A stretch of DNA of 64,000 nucleotides from Diorhabda sublineata (GCF_026230105.1 NC_079482.1:5766001-5830000), one strand, 5' to 3'. Counted from the stretch's first letter, positions 33,175-45,879 are shown. Numbers and translations are program-made. The notes: generated by a model from the sequence alone, not told the origin.

Positions 33175-33327
33175 ATGGACAAAATTGCTTATCAAAGGCT
33201 CATGAAAATTTTCAAAAACCTAATAAATAATGAGAGAAAAGATAAATTTGCACGCTTGCAAATTTTGATAGACGATTTGGGCTTACGAAAAACAAAAAAG
33301 CAATCGTGTCTTGTTGAAAGACTCTGA
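33175..33327 (+). CDS. Small unrecognised open frame, 50 aa, next to the inverted repeat
   Basis: ATG at 33175, stop at 33325-33327. The product is basic and helical-looking (MDKIAYQRLMKIFKNLINNE, RKDKFARLQILIDDLGLRKT). It begins 10 bp after the right inverted-repeat arm. I do not recognise it. It may be chance in AT-rich DNA, or another remnant of the same element. Confidence 0.2.
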   Translation: MDKIAYQRLMKIFKNLINNERKDKFARLQILIDDLGLRKTKKQSCLVERL

Positions 33328-34246
33328 CTTTATTTCGGTCATTTTGAAGGGAATTATTCATATTGTATGGCAAAATGAAAGCTTTGGTCTCTAAATTTCT
33401 CTCACATACCTCGTATTTAGAAACAATTATGTTGTAAAATGAATTATGTATGTATTTCTAACATAAAAACTAACCAACATGACTAGTGACTTGACATTAT
33501 TTATTTAGTTGGTATTCTCAAAACTTGATTTACATGAAAATCTAGAAATCCTTTGTCATTAACAAAACTAGAAATAAAAATAATACGTTCATATAACGCC
33601 TTCGTCCCGCCTATATCTAAATATAAAGGAAGGATAGGTGGCTGTGGTAATTTTAACTAGTCATCCTCATGGAACGTTCACCAAGTTGAGTACATGACAA
33701 GTTAAAACCAACAGAAAATACATACAAGATCTTCGGCGCCATTATATTACTTTTTTTTTATCTGCATACAATCAAAACAAGAACTTTACCCTCCTACATT
33801 CGTACTAAATTGGAGCTAAGTCAATATTATCTCTAGAGTTTTGTGTTTTCTTTCGCTCGAATTGCGTTATTTTTTTGAAGGTTTGACGTATCTAAGTGCA
33901 ATGTGAAAAAGGATCATTTTTGCTAGATTAAGAAATTGCTTTTATGGTTTCGTAATGACTGTCGAGGTGGTTCTAACCATCAATTTCTGTATACGAGAGA
34001 AAGTCATAATAATCATCATCTATGAAATCGTTTAGTCACTCAATTTCGAAATATTATCAAACTACTTACAATATCTAAGTTGTAGCTGCTGAAGAGGTCC
34101 AGAGATGCCGAACGCGCTTCACAAAATTTGAAACAGATACGAATATCATTATATACAACAAAATGAACTTCAGAGAATGAACGTCCTCTGAAAATTAAGT
34201 AATAAAATTGATTTTTTTGCCGCTGCTCAGCTGCGTGATTTATAAA
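33328..34246. other. No recognisable feature
   Basis: AT-rich spacer, no supported feature. Confidence 0.4.
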
Positions 34247-34890
34247 ATGAAGAATCAAAATCTGAAGCTTCGCGCCGCGATCAAGTTTTGTCCGATTTTG
34301 GACGATTGCGCAGCTGGAATTTACTGTAAAGTATCAAAAGTGTTTGATGATGATTCTACAAGCCGTGGACAAATGTTTCGATTCCATTGAATTTTCAAGA
34401 AGGGTCGCTAAAAAGTGGAAGAGGAAGCTCTACGAGATTTGAAGCTCTGTGTGAAAATTGTTCCGAAAAACCTTTCACTAGAATCAAAACACCATCGAAT
34501 ATTAATCGCTTTTTGACACATGAAAAAATTGATTGAACGATGCTAGTTTTTACAAACGAAGCGACGGAGTTAATAGTAGCTATCTCCGAATGATCAAAGA
34601 ACGATGAACATCTCACAAAAGAAAGTCGAAAATGAAAACGACTCACATTTGATTCATGACAGCCGGTGGATGGGTCCTTAAGGAGTTCATCACATATGAA
34701 CATTGAATTAAGAATTCTACCGCTTAGTAGTGATAGACTTCGAAAAAGGGTAAACAAAGGACGTCCAGACATCACTAAAGATTGAATGTAATGTAGTGAG
34801 TAACTTCCAAAATTGCTTCATCCTCTGGAACAATCGCTGGAGTGCGGAAAGGAATGATTTTGAAGAGTATCCTGTTTGATTTCTATTTCA
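34247..34890 (+). pseudogene. Mariner transposase relic (irritans-like), internally deleted
   Basis: ATG at 34247 opens MKNQNLKLRAAIKFCPILDD, CAAGIYCKVSKVFDDDSTSR and GQMFRFH, the N-terminal helix-turn-helix domain of irritans-type mariners (first residues, then '.AAETY..I...FGDD..SR.QVF.WH'). After a stop, KVEEEA and VCVKIVPKNLSLESKHHRI correspond to the linker 'CAK.VPK.LT.EQK..R'. The catalytic part is largely lost. Near 34795-34865, FQNCFILWNNRWSAERNDFE matches the C-terminal 'FQ.CF.QWK.R...C....G.YFEG'. So N- and C-termini flank a deleted, scrambled core. TIRs were not identified. Confidence 0.75.
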
Positions 34891-35634
34891 CTTTATATGA
34901 AAAACCATTCTCACAGTGTCAATATCAGCATATAAAGGTTTACCTATAGCAAATAGTGTTAACTAAGGATGGGCTATAGAACTAATTCCATGATTATAAG
35001 CTTTTGTATTTAAGTCAAAAGGAGGGTTGATAATCGTAACATTTGTGACAGAAATGTATATTCATCTCTCAAAAATATGAATATAAAATAGAATTTAAAT
35101 AGAAAACGTAACCAATCCAAGTATTAGTGAGCTACTAAATCAAATAGAACTATAAGGAAGATATTATGTATTTAGGTTAGGATGATCATGTTTTAGAAAA
35201 TTTGGAATAGACTATGACGAATGTATTTGACCACTCCATGACCAAATTTATATTAAACACAAACAAATATTGTCGAGAAATTGGAAAAAACTAAAATATT
35301 GAAACTGGAAGATTAAGATATACAAAACAGGTGGGAATAAAAATAATATCCAATAAGCAGGACAACACATAGCCAGAATTCGCTTCGAAAATTATGATAG
35401 ATTAAAATAAATATCAGAAATAAGGTACCAGATAAGTTGAAAAGTAAGTCGATTCACGAGATCTGTGGGACTGAAAAAATAAACATGTTTACATTGGGAC
35501 TGCTCAATTGCATGCTTTTTTTTCAGATATTCAAAATAATTTTTCACAGTTAAATACTAAATACTCGTATCAATTAAAAGCGTGTTAAGATCTGATGATG
35601 TAGAACTTAATTATAGGACTTTATAGTAAAATCA
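34891..35634. other. No recognisable feature
   Basis: AT-rich DNA up to the Helitron 5' end. Confidence 0.4.
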
Positions 35635-36385
35635 TCTCTATATATAAAAATAAATTGCTGTTAGTCTCGGTAAAACTCGACTGGACCGATTTGGCTAATT
35701 TTGGTCTTGAATTATTTGTCCAGAGAAGGTTTAAAAGGTGAATAAATATGAAAATGCTCAGAATTAAATAAAAACAACAATTTTGTTTTTCCTTAATGTT
35801 TTTTCACAAATTTCGGAACGCAACCATAATATTTGACTTTTAACAGCCAACTAACATGTCGATCCATCTTCTATGTCGATTCTCGAACAAAGAGTGCATC
35901 CTTCTATCTTTGTTGATATTTTGTGATACTGAGACTTTGCTGCTAAGTTCGCGAGAACTTTTCTTACTTTGATTAATTACAATTTACGATGCCGAGGAGA
36001 AGACTACCTGACCTATCAAATGTGCGAAGAGCTACCTAACGTGCTAACCGCACTGATGACTAGAGAGAGACGGGTCAAGAAAATAGTCGTATTGCTATGT
36101 CAGAATACAAAGGAGAGGATGTCTTGCTTCCGCGTACCCATTTGACAATTGCCGGTACGTCTGGCCTTTGCGATCACCATAAATAAATCGTAAGGCCAAT
36201 CGTTGGAAGTTTGCGTAATCAACTTGGAGTTTCCCTGTTTCGCGCATCGGAAAACCGTCAGAAAGCTTTAAATTGTGTGTGTGTCTGCCAAGGATTTCTT
36301 TTCTTTGTTTTAAATTTAGTTTATACAAAAGTTTAGGTCTTTTATTTATCGATTGAGGCAGTACGAGGTCTGTCGGGTCAGCTAG
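35635..36385 (+). mobile_element. Helitron with both ends, internally deleted
   Basis: The 5' end is TCTCTATATATAAAAATA, preceded by A, and followed by the motif 'ctggaccgatttggctaattttggtcttgaatt' (35684-35717), a signature of one common insect Helitron group. The 3' end is ggtcagCTAG followed by T (36386), so it sits between A and T as Helitrons do. Inside, ATG at 35999 begins MPRRRLPDLSNVRRA (start of the Rep/helicase protein). At 36155-36247 comes VRLAFAITINKS, then TAA where glutamine is expected, then GQSLEVCVINLEFPCFAH, which is the late PIF1-type helicase motif region ('FA.TINKSQGQS...'). The replication-initiator domain and most of the helicase are deleted. At 751 bp it is non-autonomous. 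Confidence 0.85.
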
Positions 36386-36897
36386 TTTTCAGAGTAACCA
36401 TTCTAAATAAATTGTTTTATCAATTTAACATATAATATTATTGTTAAACCAGAATTTGCTTAATAAATGCTTAATAAATATTAAAAGTCTTACTTTCCAG
36501 TTTCAAGGCAAACGAATCATTTTACCATAATTAAATCGGTTGACATATTACCAACTTTTACACATTAGACTCAAAAGTAAAGTAAAGCCTACTACAACAA
36601 AATCCAGTGAGTGAATAATTTTGCATATATTATCATGGTTAATACATATGCAATTGAAGGGTTGGGTACGTATGAGTAATACTGACGACAAAATAAACAA
36701 TCTAGACGAAATAATGTAAATCATTTACATTTTTATGTTAATCATACTCCACATGATTTTATAATTTTCTTCGCGCAAAATCAATGTGGAAAATATAGAT
36801 CAAACTTAAACTTCCAGGTTATTATTTATTCAGACTTAATGAAATGACAACAGAAGCATAGTAGAAAAAACGTCTAATAGGTAATATTCATGAATAG
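36386..36897. other. No recognisable feature
   Basis: AT-rich spacer. Confidence 0.4.
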
Positions 36898-37175
36898 AAC
36901 ATCGCACAACTGATTACTTCCTAAGTCAAATTATGTCAGAATGGGTGCTCCGCGAATATGCAATTAGAATTGGAAAGAACGACACAAAAAATTGCATATA
37001 TTACAAAAATATAGACACCGTGGAATACTCTATTTTCAATTGTAACAAGTGCTAAAAAAATAGAAAGCATAGTGAGAACTGAATTGCGAAATGACGAAAA
37101 ACTAAAAAAATAAATTAAGACTAGTACAAAATCACTTACAGATCCAGAACACCTGATCATCATTCATAGAAGGGT
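36898..37175 (+). mobile_element. LINE C-terminal fragment (zinc-knuckle region)
   Basis: The plus frame reads SEWVLREYAIRIGKNDTKNC, then IYYKNIDTVEYSIFNCNKC. R1/Jockey-type LINE polyproteins end with 'GHG.F..YL.RIG...S..C.YC...DTVEH..F.C..W'. The CCHC knuckle is damaged here: the second Cys and the His are both Tyr. Stops follow. A second LINE tail on the opposite strand begins only about 150 bp downstream. Confidence 0.65.
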
Positions 37176-37324
37176 GAAATTAGGGAGCCACTAAATAAAA
37201 ATAGCCTGGTGCAAAAGATGATACACCTAGACGACAGAACCAAAGCATATTGACGGTGTGTTTAAACAATGATCTAAAATGCGTTTTTTGATATGATCTC
37301 TAGTTTTACCGGCGATATGATATT

Positions 37325-37575
37325 TATCTTCTTGTTCTTTCGGTGCCCTCTTCTAACGAAGTTTGGCTAATAATTCCAGCAAAGTAATTTCTATCTCTGG
37401 CCCTTCTTATCAGCGTCTGACTGTCTAAACCGGCCCACTCGCGAATAGTCTTCAGCCATGACCACGTTTTCCCTCGATTTAGCCTTCGATCAGAAGTTGC
37501 AAAAGTGTGTAAGTGTCATTTCTATATATGTGTCCCAAATACGAGGTTTTTCGAGTTTTTACTAATTCTATAAGT
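37325..37575 (-). mobile_element. LINE 3' end (reverse transcriptase C-terminal tail), minus strand
   Basis: The minus strand from about 37560 reads KTRKTSYLGHIYRNDTYTLL, QLLIEG, then after a stop and shift GKTWSWLKTIREWAGL, then DSQTLIRRARDRNYFAGIIS. This is the 'YLGH..RN..Y.LL..I.EGKI.GKR..GR....WL..IR.W.G' tail of RTE/Jockey-like LINEs. It ends near an arginine/lysine-coding AGAA-rich stretch. One stop and at least one frameshift show decay. Confidence 0.7.
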
Positions 37576-38229
37576 TCCCTGAGATATTTATCTCCTTATA
37601 TATAACAACGTATTTCAATGGTCTCTATTGATCTGGTTTTTTTATTTAGAAAAACCCATGTAAATGCTGGATTTATTGACTCTCTATATAAACCAAGCTT
37701 ATATAATTGAAGAAAATAATTGATTTTTCCTTTTCTTAACGTTTCCATATGAATAATTCGGCTTTGATTTTGATCCATAACATAAACTTTGTCAGTAATT
37801 ACGAATCTAATTATGAGGTGACTTCATGCGATTGTTTTTTAAAGAATGAATAAAAATATTTTTGATAACATTTTATTTCAATGTTTCAGCTTTTAGTAGA
37901 GTTGATAGAAGTAAAAGAGGTAACCAAACAGTCTTCCAGATCCTTGTAACTCCATCGAATATCTATAAGATATCTTAATACATTTCACATAACTCGAAAA
38001 AATAAAGGCGTAATGAGTAGCAAAATCGTGACCACATCAGCTACGACTTATTCAAAACATAACAATTTCACTCAATATTTTAACTGTCCAGTTACTAGCA
38101 ACAAACAAGGTAACCAGACAGCCTAATGGATTCTTCTAATGCCAATAAATCTCTAAAAGATCTCTCAACCCAATATTTATTAAATACCATCATTGAATTC
38201 AAATAATTTGAGACATCATTTTGGAAGAC
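37576..38229. other. No recognisable feature
   Basis: The left end of the following hAT element should fall here, but I could not find a copy of its terminal repeat. Confidence 0.35.
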
Positions 38230-39754
38230 ATCATTTGTAAAAGGCTGGAACAAAACAAATATGAAATAATTTTGGCTTCAAAATCAATTCAACATCACAA
38301 ATGTCTTCAAATGTTACATATTTGCAGGTGGAAGAAATTCAACTTTCTTCTGCCTTACCACTTGCTATCGATGATTCATGCGACATAAAAGACACAAGTT
38401 GCTTTTTTGTCAGATATATGTCTTTTCAAAGTCCAAAAGAAGAACTAGGATTTCTACCGCTCTCGAAACAAACTAGGGGTTAAAATATAGCGAATATCGT
38501 GCAAAAATGCCTTGCAAACAATAGGATCAATTTAAATAGAATCGTTTCAATAGCAACCGATAAAGACAGAAGTATGACATGAAAAATAAAGGGACACCAA
38601 TGATTTTTCAGAGCAAAGAAAACAAAATATTCTGCAGAATAGTTTCACTGCATAATACACCAAGAAACGCTTTGTGTCCAAACATTTCCGGCCGAAATAG
38701 TTATGAATTTAGTAATTGTTAATAGTATCTTGTCAAAAGCACTCTATCCATCGTCAATTTAACGTTTTGCTTTATACTTGGATGAAATAAATACATCCCT
38801 AATTGAAAGAAGCAGCAACGAATGGCTACAAAAATTTTACTTCATGGTGGATATCACAGCAAAATTAAATGAACTAAATCTAAAACTCCAAAAAAAGGGA
38901 CACCTAGCGTATATTTTGGTAGAATCATTGGTTCATTCTGAAGAAAAATAAAATCTTTTGCAGAAGATATTTAGAGCGGGAAATTTTCAATTTTCAAAGT
39001 AATATCACAATAAAACCAGTAGAACTGTTGACACAAATTACTTCAGCTTACAAAAAAATTAAGATGAACCAAGAAAACCACTGTAGCATTCATAGAAAAT
39101 CCTTTTAACACAAATAGTCACTAAATCTATATTGATCCAATTGGAATTGAAACTGGATGTCTATAAATGCAATTGATCGATTTAAAAAGTTAAGCTTTGT
39201 GGAGTACAAACTTCCCAGATTTGAAAAGTAAGTGAGTAAGAGTTGGGGGTTTACAAATGTTTGTACGTAACACAACAAAAGTGGACAGCTCTGAAAGAAA
39301 AGCGGCGAGTTGAAGCTGGCCTTTGGCGTGCTGACTATCTTCGAATCGACATATTCGTTCTCGTGCATGATTATAATTAAAAGTAAAATAGAAAGCCAAC
39401 TGCAAATGAAAATCATGTTTGAAACTTGAAACAACATAACAAATTATGAGCCAAATTTATTCGAATTTTCTAAAACCAAACAACGCAAACCAACGCTCTC
39501 ATTGAATTTGCTTATCCAAATGTTTGTTACTAAAGTAAAAGTTAGATTGTAATTAAATGGTCAATTGTTTCATTTTTTCAACTTAAATGACATATCTTTA
39601 CATATGAATAAATAGATATTAATCCTTATGAATAAAATATTAGTTTTTTGCACCAAAGAAATCTATTTATGGTAGTACTATTCATTATGGGCAGCAAACC
39701 ATTTTGTGGCTCCTTAAAAAATTCTCTCCTGACTCGAAAGGTTGCCGACTCCTC
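38230..39754 (+). pseudogene. hAT (Charlie-like) transposase relic resembling GTF2IRD2-type proteins, with right TIR
   Basis: Starting about 38290: MSSNVTYLQVEEIQ, LSSALPLAIDDSCDIKD (first catalytic D region), FVRYMSFQSPKEELGFLPLS, then 'NRINLNRIVSIATDKDRSMT' at about 38522-38580 (second D region). After shifts come VNSILSKALYP / NEWLQKFYFMVDITAKLNEL (38815-38880), TVAFIENPFNTN (39080), KALWSTNFPDLKSK (39190-39230) and IIIKSKIESQLQMKI (39370-39410). The order is that of the GTF2IRD2/FAM200-like hAT transposase, including its C-terminal dimerisation part. The right end aaaggttgccgactcctc (39737-39754) is close to the classic hAT-Charlie terminus (reverse complement of CAGGGGTCGGCAACCTTT). It has many stops. 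The left TIR was not found. Confidence 0.8.
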
Positions 39755-40663
39755 TAAGGAGTTGTGGAATTAACTTGTTAACTTGTAGGTATCTCGAGTG
39801 CTTTCCAAAACTCTTTAATATTTGAAGAATTCAGCCCTGTTCCTACTGACGAGTACCTACAACTGACAATCTAAAATACTTTGACGACTACTTTATTTGT
39901 TGAGAAATAGTAAAGTTAAACGATTAGTGAAAACTGTGGCCTCTGTTTTTTTTTTAGATACAATGACACAAAAAATTGAAATAAACAATCAACAATCTTA
40001 GCGCCTACTAAAAATCTACATACAATAACTAGGAGTATAACATAATTAAAATATAATGACTTGTCCCAAATATAATTTAATTACATATTATAATATTTAA
40101 ATAAAAAAACTTATTAAAACTTTCCCAAGTTTTTACACATAAGAAAGAGGAGAAAGTACATCTCACCCACTAATTTTTTTATATTATATCAATTATCCGA
40201 CGTAATAAAAGTATTTCCTCCTTAAAAGATGTTATTTCCAGTGTTAGAGATGGAAACAAACGATTCATTTAGAACGGCGAGATGTCCCACGAGTTTTTGA
40301 CTGTGCAATTTCTCCCAAATGACAAGTATCAAAATAATAGGTAAAAACAGTTTTAACGGATTTTTAATTTGTCCTTTTTTTACTACCAATATGTTCGTTC
40401 GTATCGCAAAGCTACAAAGTTATTTCTATTTTTTTGTATACAACTAGAGTTCTACAATTTTACTTTTTCTAATAGTTTTGTTGGGCACTGATATTTCCAA
40501 AATGGATTCTGTTCAAACTAGTTTGTATTTATTTCCAGATTGTTGACAATAATTTTGCTTCCAATCGAAGCTGTATGGAGGATAACCGATTACTAAGAGT
40601 TTCTATTGAAAGCAGATGTATATATTTTGTACCCCTAAATCATGTACAATTAGATGTATTATA
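39755..40663. other. No recognisable feature
   Basis: AT-rich spacer between the hAT relic and the next mariner. Confidence 0.4.
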
Positions 40664-41812
40664 AAAGGATGGTCCCAGAAGTACCTGGCCTGACCTAGAG
40701 TGGCTATAGCTACTTGGAAAAATACTACTGTATCAAAAAGTATGCAATCTATACAAGATATGTTTCAAGTTTGAAGGCGCCACGTTGTTTAGTATTTGTT
40801 TGATAGTCATCAATATTGTATTTATTTAATGAATTTGTAAACATGGAAAAAATTGGTCATTTTTATGTGATACAATACCAGCCAATATAAAAGCTGAACT
40901 AGATTCTATTATGGGTGAGACTACTCCATCGTTATCAACAGTAAAATATTGGGTAGAAGGGTTTGACCTGCGAAGACCAGCATCGCAGTGGTGCACCAAA
41001 TGAGGTGACGACTCCAGAAATGTCGTACTAGATGATTGTCGACTGAAAGTGTGCGAGCTAGCAGACATAGTAGGCATTTCTAAAAGTGTGGTACATCGCA
41101 TATTAACTGATAATTTGGACATGAGGAAGCTGTGCGCAAGATGAGTGCCGTGTTTGCTCACAATGGAACAAAAACAGCGTCGTGTTTCCATCGAGTGTTT
41201 GGGAATGTTTCACAGAAATAAAGACGAACTTTTGCAACGTTCACTTTACACTCGAAACAAAAGAATAATCAAAACAATAGACGGAAAAGGAAGAAATGGA
41301 TCCAAAAAAGGCAAGATCATAGCGTCAGTTTTTTTGGATGCACGTGAGATAATTTTAATTTGCTATCTCGAAAAAGGAAAACTTATCTACGGCGAGTATT
41401 GCAACGTTTGAGAGAAGAAATCAAACAAAAATAGCCGCATTTGGCTAAGAAGTGTTGTTTCATCAAGACAATGCACCAACTGACATATTCGTTATTGCAA
41501 TGGCCAAAATTATTGAATTGTTACCCCATGCTCCCTATTGGCAAGATTTAGCCCCCTTCATTTTCTTTTCCCAGACTTGAAAAAATGGCTCGTTTGTTGA
41601 AGATTTTTCAACAATGAAGAGGGGATGTCGGCAGTTAATGGCTATTTTGAGGATCTTGACGATTCTTATCATAAAAAGGGTATCGAACTTATCAAACATT
41701 GCTGGGAAAAGTGTATGGATATTAAAGGAGATTACATTGAAAAATAAATATATTTTTTTCAAAAATTTTTGTATTTTCAAAGTTAGGCCAGGTACTTCTG
41801 GAACCATCCTCG
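40664..41812 (+). mobile_element. Mariner element with both TIRs and TA target duplication
   Basis: aaggatggtcccagaagtac at the left and its inverted match at the right (41782-41810) share about 27 of 29 bases. TA sits directly outside each end (40662-40663 and 41813-41814). The length of 1149 bp is slightly below a complete mariner. It contains a degenerate plus-strand transposase (separate entry). Confidence 0.9.
40844..41750 (+). pseudogene. Mariner transposase relic, catalytic motif deleted
   Basis: ATG at 40844 (MEKIGHF), then in shifting frames STVKYWVEGF (about 40938), QWCTK, DCRLKVCELADIVGISKSVV and HRILTDNLDMRKLCAR (helix-turn-helix region, 41035-41140). An 88-codon open frame at 41145-41411 gives CLLTMEQKQRRVSIECLGMF, HRNKDELLQRS, then GSKKGKIIASVFLDAREIIL and YLEKGKLIYGEYCN. 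The segment that should hold the first catalytic Asp ('VDETW.HHYTPE') is deleted, and the second region is degraded ('FHQDNAP' is visible as fhqdnap-coding tttcatcaagacaatgcacc at 41457-41476). Final motifs are not intact. Inactive. Confidence 0.8.
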
Positions 41813-43019
41813 TAAAACTAGAGATTTAATATATAAGTACATTGTTAAGCTCTCAGCTTTGAGCAGATTCTTAAAACATAAACAACCAACTTTATCGAGT
41901 GAAATCTGCAAAAACATTTTACACTAAAATGGCGACATATTTGATTTATTTGCATTTTTTTTTTCAGATTCCATCTTAGTAGAATTTAATCCGTTACTTT
42001 CGAAGGTAAGTTTAACTTTATATATGATTCGAATTAGAACAATTTGTTTAATTTGGAAATAAATAGAAAGAGAAGTAATGAAATATTTCGATAAATATTG
42101 CTATCAGGATCGAATGAATAAACTGCGGTATTGCGGGAAAAGCTTAGTACTTACCCAATTTTGTCATGAAATTTCTTATCATAAAGTCATAAAGGATTCA
42201 CCGCACTCAGAGGACCCAATGGAAGCCGCATATTTTACAAAGCCGATCATCCGTGATGTTTTGTGTTCGTGTTCAAGCTCAATTTTTTTTTCAAATCGTC
42301 AATTTTCGCTAATGAAATAACCATTTGCTACCGTAGTTATAAAATCATCGGTTTTATGAAACAAAAATCAATCTAATATGTAAGTTATTAAGTAAATAAA
42401 CATTTTGAGTAGAGGCACAGGAAACAGAAAAATTTAATTGTAAGAAGTATTTCCAACAGAGTGTCAAAGAAATATCTGAATAAGAGACTTTGGAAGAAGC
42501 CACTAAGATCTAATATAGCACCAATATGGACTTTGAAAATACAAGCAATGTCATTATTAAGTTGATTTTGATAAAAGCAAATAATATTTTGGTTGTATAT
42601 TTATATATACTCATTATAATTTTTCAATAATAATATAAAGGGTAGTCATTTGAAAATAAATAGTAGTAGCTACCAAAGAGTTGTCACATCTACTTAAATT
42701 CTTTATGACGAAATAAAATTCATTGATTTTTATTTACGAATTGTCTTGTGCTACTAATGTGATAATTACTGTGAACGATAACTTGGGACATCTTGTATAT
42801 TTATACCGTTCTTTTTCATTGTTTAGATTCTAGTGGAAAATAAACGTCGATAAAACTGAATTTTGTATTTTGTATTCTATTTAAAAGTGCTCGCCTAAAT
42901 GTACTTTATTTACTACCATTACTTTATATGTCGATTATTTAACTGATTTTGAGCAGTTAATAGTATCAGTTATAACTCACTATAATAAATCTTCTTACTT
43001 TTTTTTCTTTTTTTTAAGA
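41813..43019. other. No recognisable feature
   Basis: AT-rich; an 80-codon frame (42078-42320) has no recognised relatives. Confidence 0.4.
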
Positions 43020-43480
43020 TTTAGTCTTGTTTCTTCTTCTATTCAGCCTCTTGAGAAGTAGTTATCCAGCTTTCGCACCATCTCTCGAGAGGTCGGCCGG
43101 AAGGTCTTCTTGAAGCTGGTGGTTTTTCATCCTCTGTCCATTTAGTCCATCGATCTTCCATCATTCTGTCGTTGTGGTCTCTCCAATATCGTCGTCTCGA
43201 TCTCGTGAATCGTACTATATTCTGAATTTTTAGATCTTCTCTTATATTTTTGCTTCTCATTGGATCTCTTAGGCTTTAATAGTTCTCAATGTTTTCATCT
43301 ACACTGTCCTCACCATGTTCTTATTGTGTCCGCTGGAGTTTCCCCTGCATGTGTAAGTATAGATCTATATTTGTTTTTCCACATAAGGTCTCACATATAG
43401 CCAGAGATTCTTTGAGCCTTATTTACTTAGTTCGTACCTCTTGTTATAAGTTTTTGACGCTTGTGATCTCGACTTTTATG
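43020..43480 (-). mobile_element. LINE 3' end with C-terminal reverse transcriptase tail
   Basis: Minus strand. From about 43410 downward: SGYM, DLMWKNKYRSIL, ETPADTIRT (a degraded 'Y..E...DT..T...L...EM' segment). The open 73-codon frame 43260-43039 then reads MRSKNIREDLKIQNIVRFTR, SRRRYWRDHNDRMMEDRWTK and RRPSGRPLERWCESW. This is the characteristic tail of insect RTE-like LINEs. An A-rich 3' tract (43000-43020, reading t-runs on plus) follows the stop. The copy is 5'-truncated. Confidence 0.75.
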
Positions 43481-45879
43481 TATGTACATTGCATACACTG
43501 GTGACTGGGGTTGTCGTTCACACCTTCTTTTGACATTACCAATGATTTTCTTTTTTCTACAGGTTTTCGACTGTTGTTTATTGAAAAGATTTATCGAATT
43601 ACCTACGAAGGAATATCAAAATGTATAAATTCTTCTGTATAAATCCATTGTCCGAAAAGGAGCACTCCATTATTATTATTGGAGGAACTAGTCACTTGAA
43701 TAACTATGACCTGTCCCCTCACCACGAACAATGGAATCAATATTAAGAGTTCTTTAGAATTACGTGTATTTCATGAATGTCACTCACTGTTATTAGATCT
43801 CAGAATAATTCAATCTAATCAATTTCAAAATTCATTTCAGTTTGATTCAATAATGGGCAATGTGATTTCTTGTCGTATTGTATTCTTTGCAAATTATGGA
43901 TTTAAAACATCGTGAATCTAAATTCATGGTCGGTACACTAAGATATACCAAAAACAAATTATAAGTTACTGTAAGAGTTTGTGAATAAAGTTCTGTGTTT
44001 GCACTTGTCTCTTGGTATTTATTATTATAGTAATGGATAAAATATAGGATTCAACTTGCGGTAATAGTCATAATTCACTATTATTCGTTATTTTCAATGA
44101 TAACTCACGTTGCGTATATTTTTAAAGTTTTTAAAATATAAAATATCAGTTCGTAACAATATATATATATATATAAAACAGGAAATATAAACTCTCATCA
44201 CAGTTAACAAAAGATTTCTGTTGCCATCTTCACAAATACTTCATTGTTAGCTCGGTATCAAGCAAATCTTAAAATTTATGGCTATTCTCCAACATTGATT
44301 TATATTTTTACTTATTGTCCCTTGACGTCTCTATGAACACATCGCCAAATAAATGATTTTACGATGGTAAAGAAATTTTATTTTCTCTCACTGTGAAATA
44401 AGGTCATTGGGATTTGGAAATGGATCTTTTTTTGTTACATAAATAACTTGGGCGTTACAGCGTAACATCATAATAACAATATTTTGAAATGAATAATTGA
44501 TGACGTTGATGATTAATGGTGGTGTTTAAAAAGTAATGGTGGTTTTTATTTATTAAATCAATTACCATGGATGGTTTGATTTTATCCTGGAAGTATGAGA
44601 AGAGTAAAGAAGCTGTAAAAAGAAGCCTGAGGTATGGTTAACTTATGGTGAGATATAACAAAGCGTATTAGTATCATGTAGAAAGACGTTTAGCTCAGTT
44701 TTCAACTGGCTCAATAATACATCATGTAACTATTCTTGTTATCAAGAAATTGCTCATTTAATCGCATGTTTGAATTTAAAGCCCTATTTATTTGAGGTGC
44801 ACTGTTCAGAGCCGTATTATTATATTATAATACCTGCCATTTTCCTCATAGCTTAAAAGTAGATTTGAATTTTTTCGGTAAACATCCAACAAACCGTCAG
44901 TCCACGTGGTCACATCATCTCCACTATTTACCAATGAAAACATCGAATCGTACACATAAATGCATTTCTATTGGCCGAAGCTGTTGGAAGGCGTATGTAC
45001 ACAATTTCTTCGAAATATTCCTGCTATACAGTCTGCAATAAGCTGTGGCGTGGCGAGAGTAATTTAATTCATAAATTTTCATAAGTATAAATATTTATAA
45101 AATGATAAATTTTGGAAATGAGGTATCTACGCCTATGGCAGATCAAACAAAATTGTCGGCAAGGGTTTTTATAATCCACAAATGGTTTGGGAAGAACTAT
45201 GTCATCTTTGGGTTTGAAATTTTAATCTCAAATCTACTGAATTATAAACAATATATTAATACATATATCGCATTTTCGACTATCATTTTTGCCTCAACGG
45301 ACAAAGATTTACGCCGTTTGGTAAACATTTTAAAAGACACTATCGATCACACCGTGTCTTGGCTCGAAATGAACTGACACAGACAAAGATGTTAAAGCCA
45401 TACCTAATCCCACCCTGTTGAGGTTAGATATAAATTTAAGTCTATTATTTCTTAGATTGTGAGTATATTTTAACATGTGTTTACAATATAGAAAACGCGA
45501 GAGAATACCATAAAAATTATAATTATAAGAGACTGAATAAAAAAAGCGATTATAATATGAAATTTATGAATATTCATATCTTGCTTATAAATATTGTTTG
45601 TGTCTCAAATTTGAATATAACCAAATATTATTCTTTGATAATTGGGTCCTAATAGGCGGCGCCAAAGACAACATAATAATCCAAAAGACCTTATAAAATG
45701 CATATAAAGATTTTTAACAAACTTCTAGTTTCTAATATTTATTTTTAAGATTTCAAGTATATGTGGACTGTCGCTATAAAAAAAGTTGATTGGAGTTCAA
45801 CTTAAGTGGATGTTATCTATTTTGTTAATTTTGATTTTCATACTTCCAACCGCTTATCAGACACTGGAATTCAACCAAT
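43481..45879. other. Unassigned, includes a TA microsatellite
   Basis: About 2.4 kb with a (TA) tract at 44159-44175. Open frames at 43706-43915 and 45102-45377 have no family resemblance. Nothing else is supported. Confidence 0.4.

Noticed and set aside
34395..34775. 126-codon minus-strand open frame
   Set aside because: It is antisense to the mariner relic, whose plus-strand motifs explain this DNA.
40826..41191. 121-codon minus-strand open frame
   Set aside because: It is antisense to the mariner transposase relic at 40844-41750.
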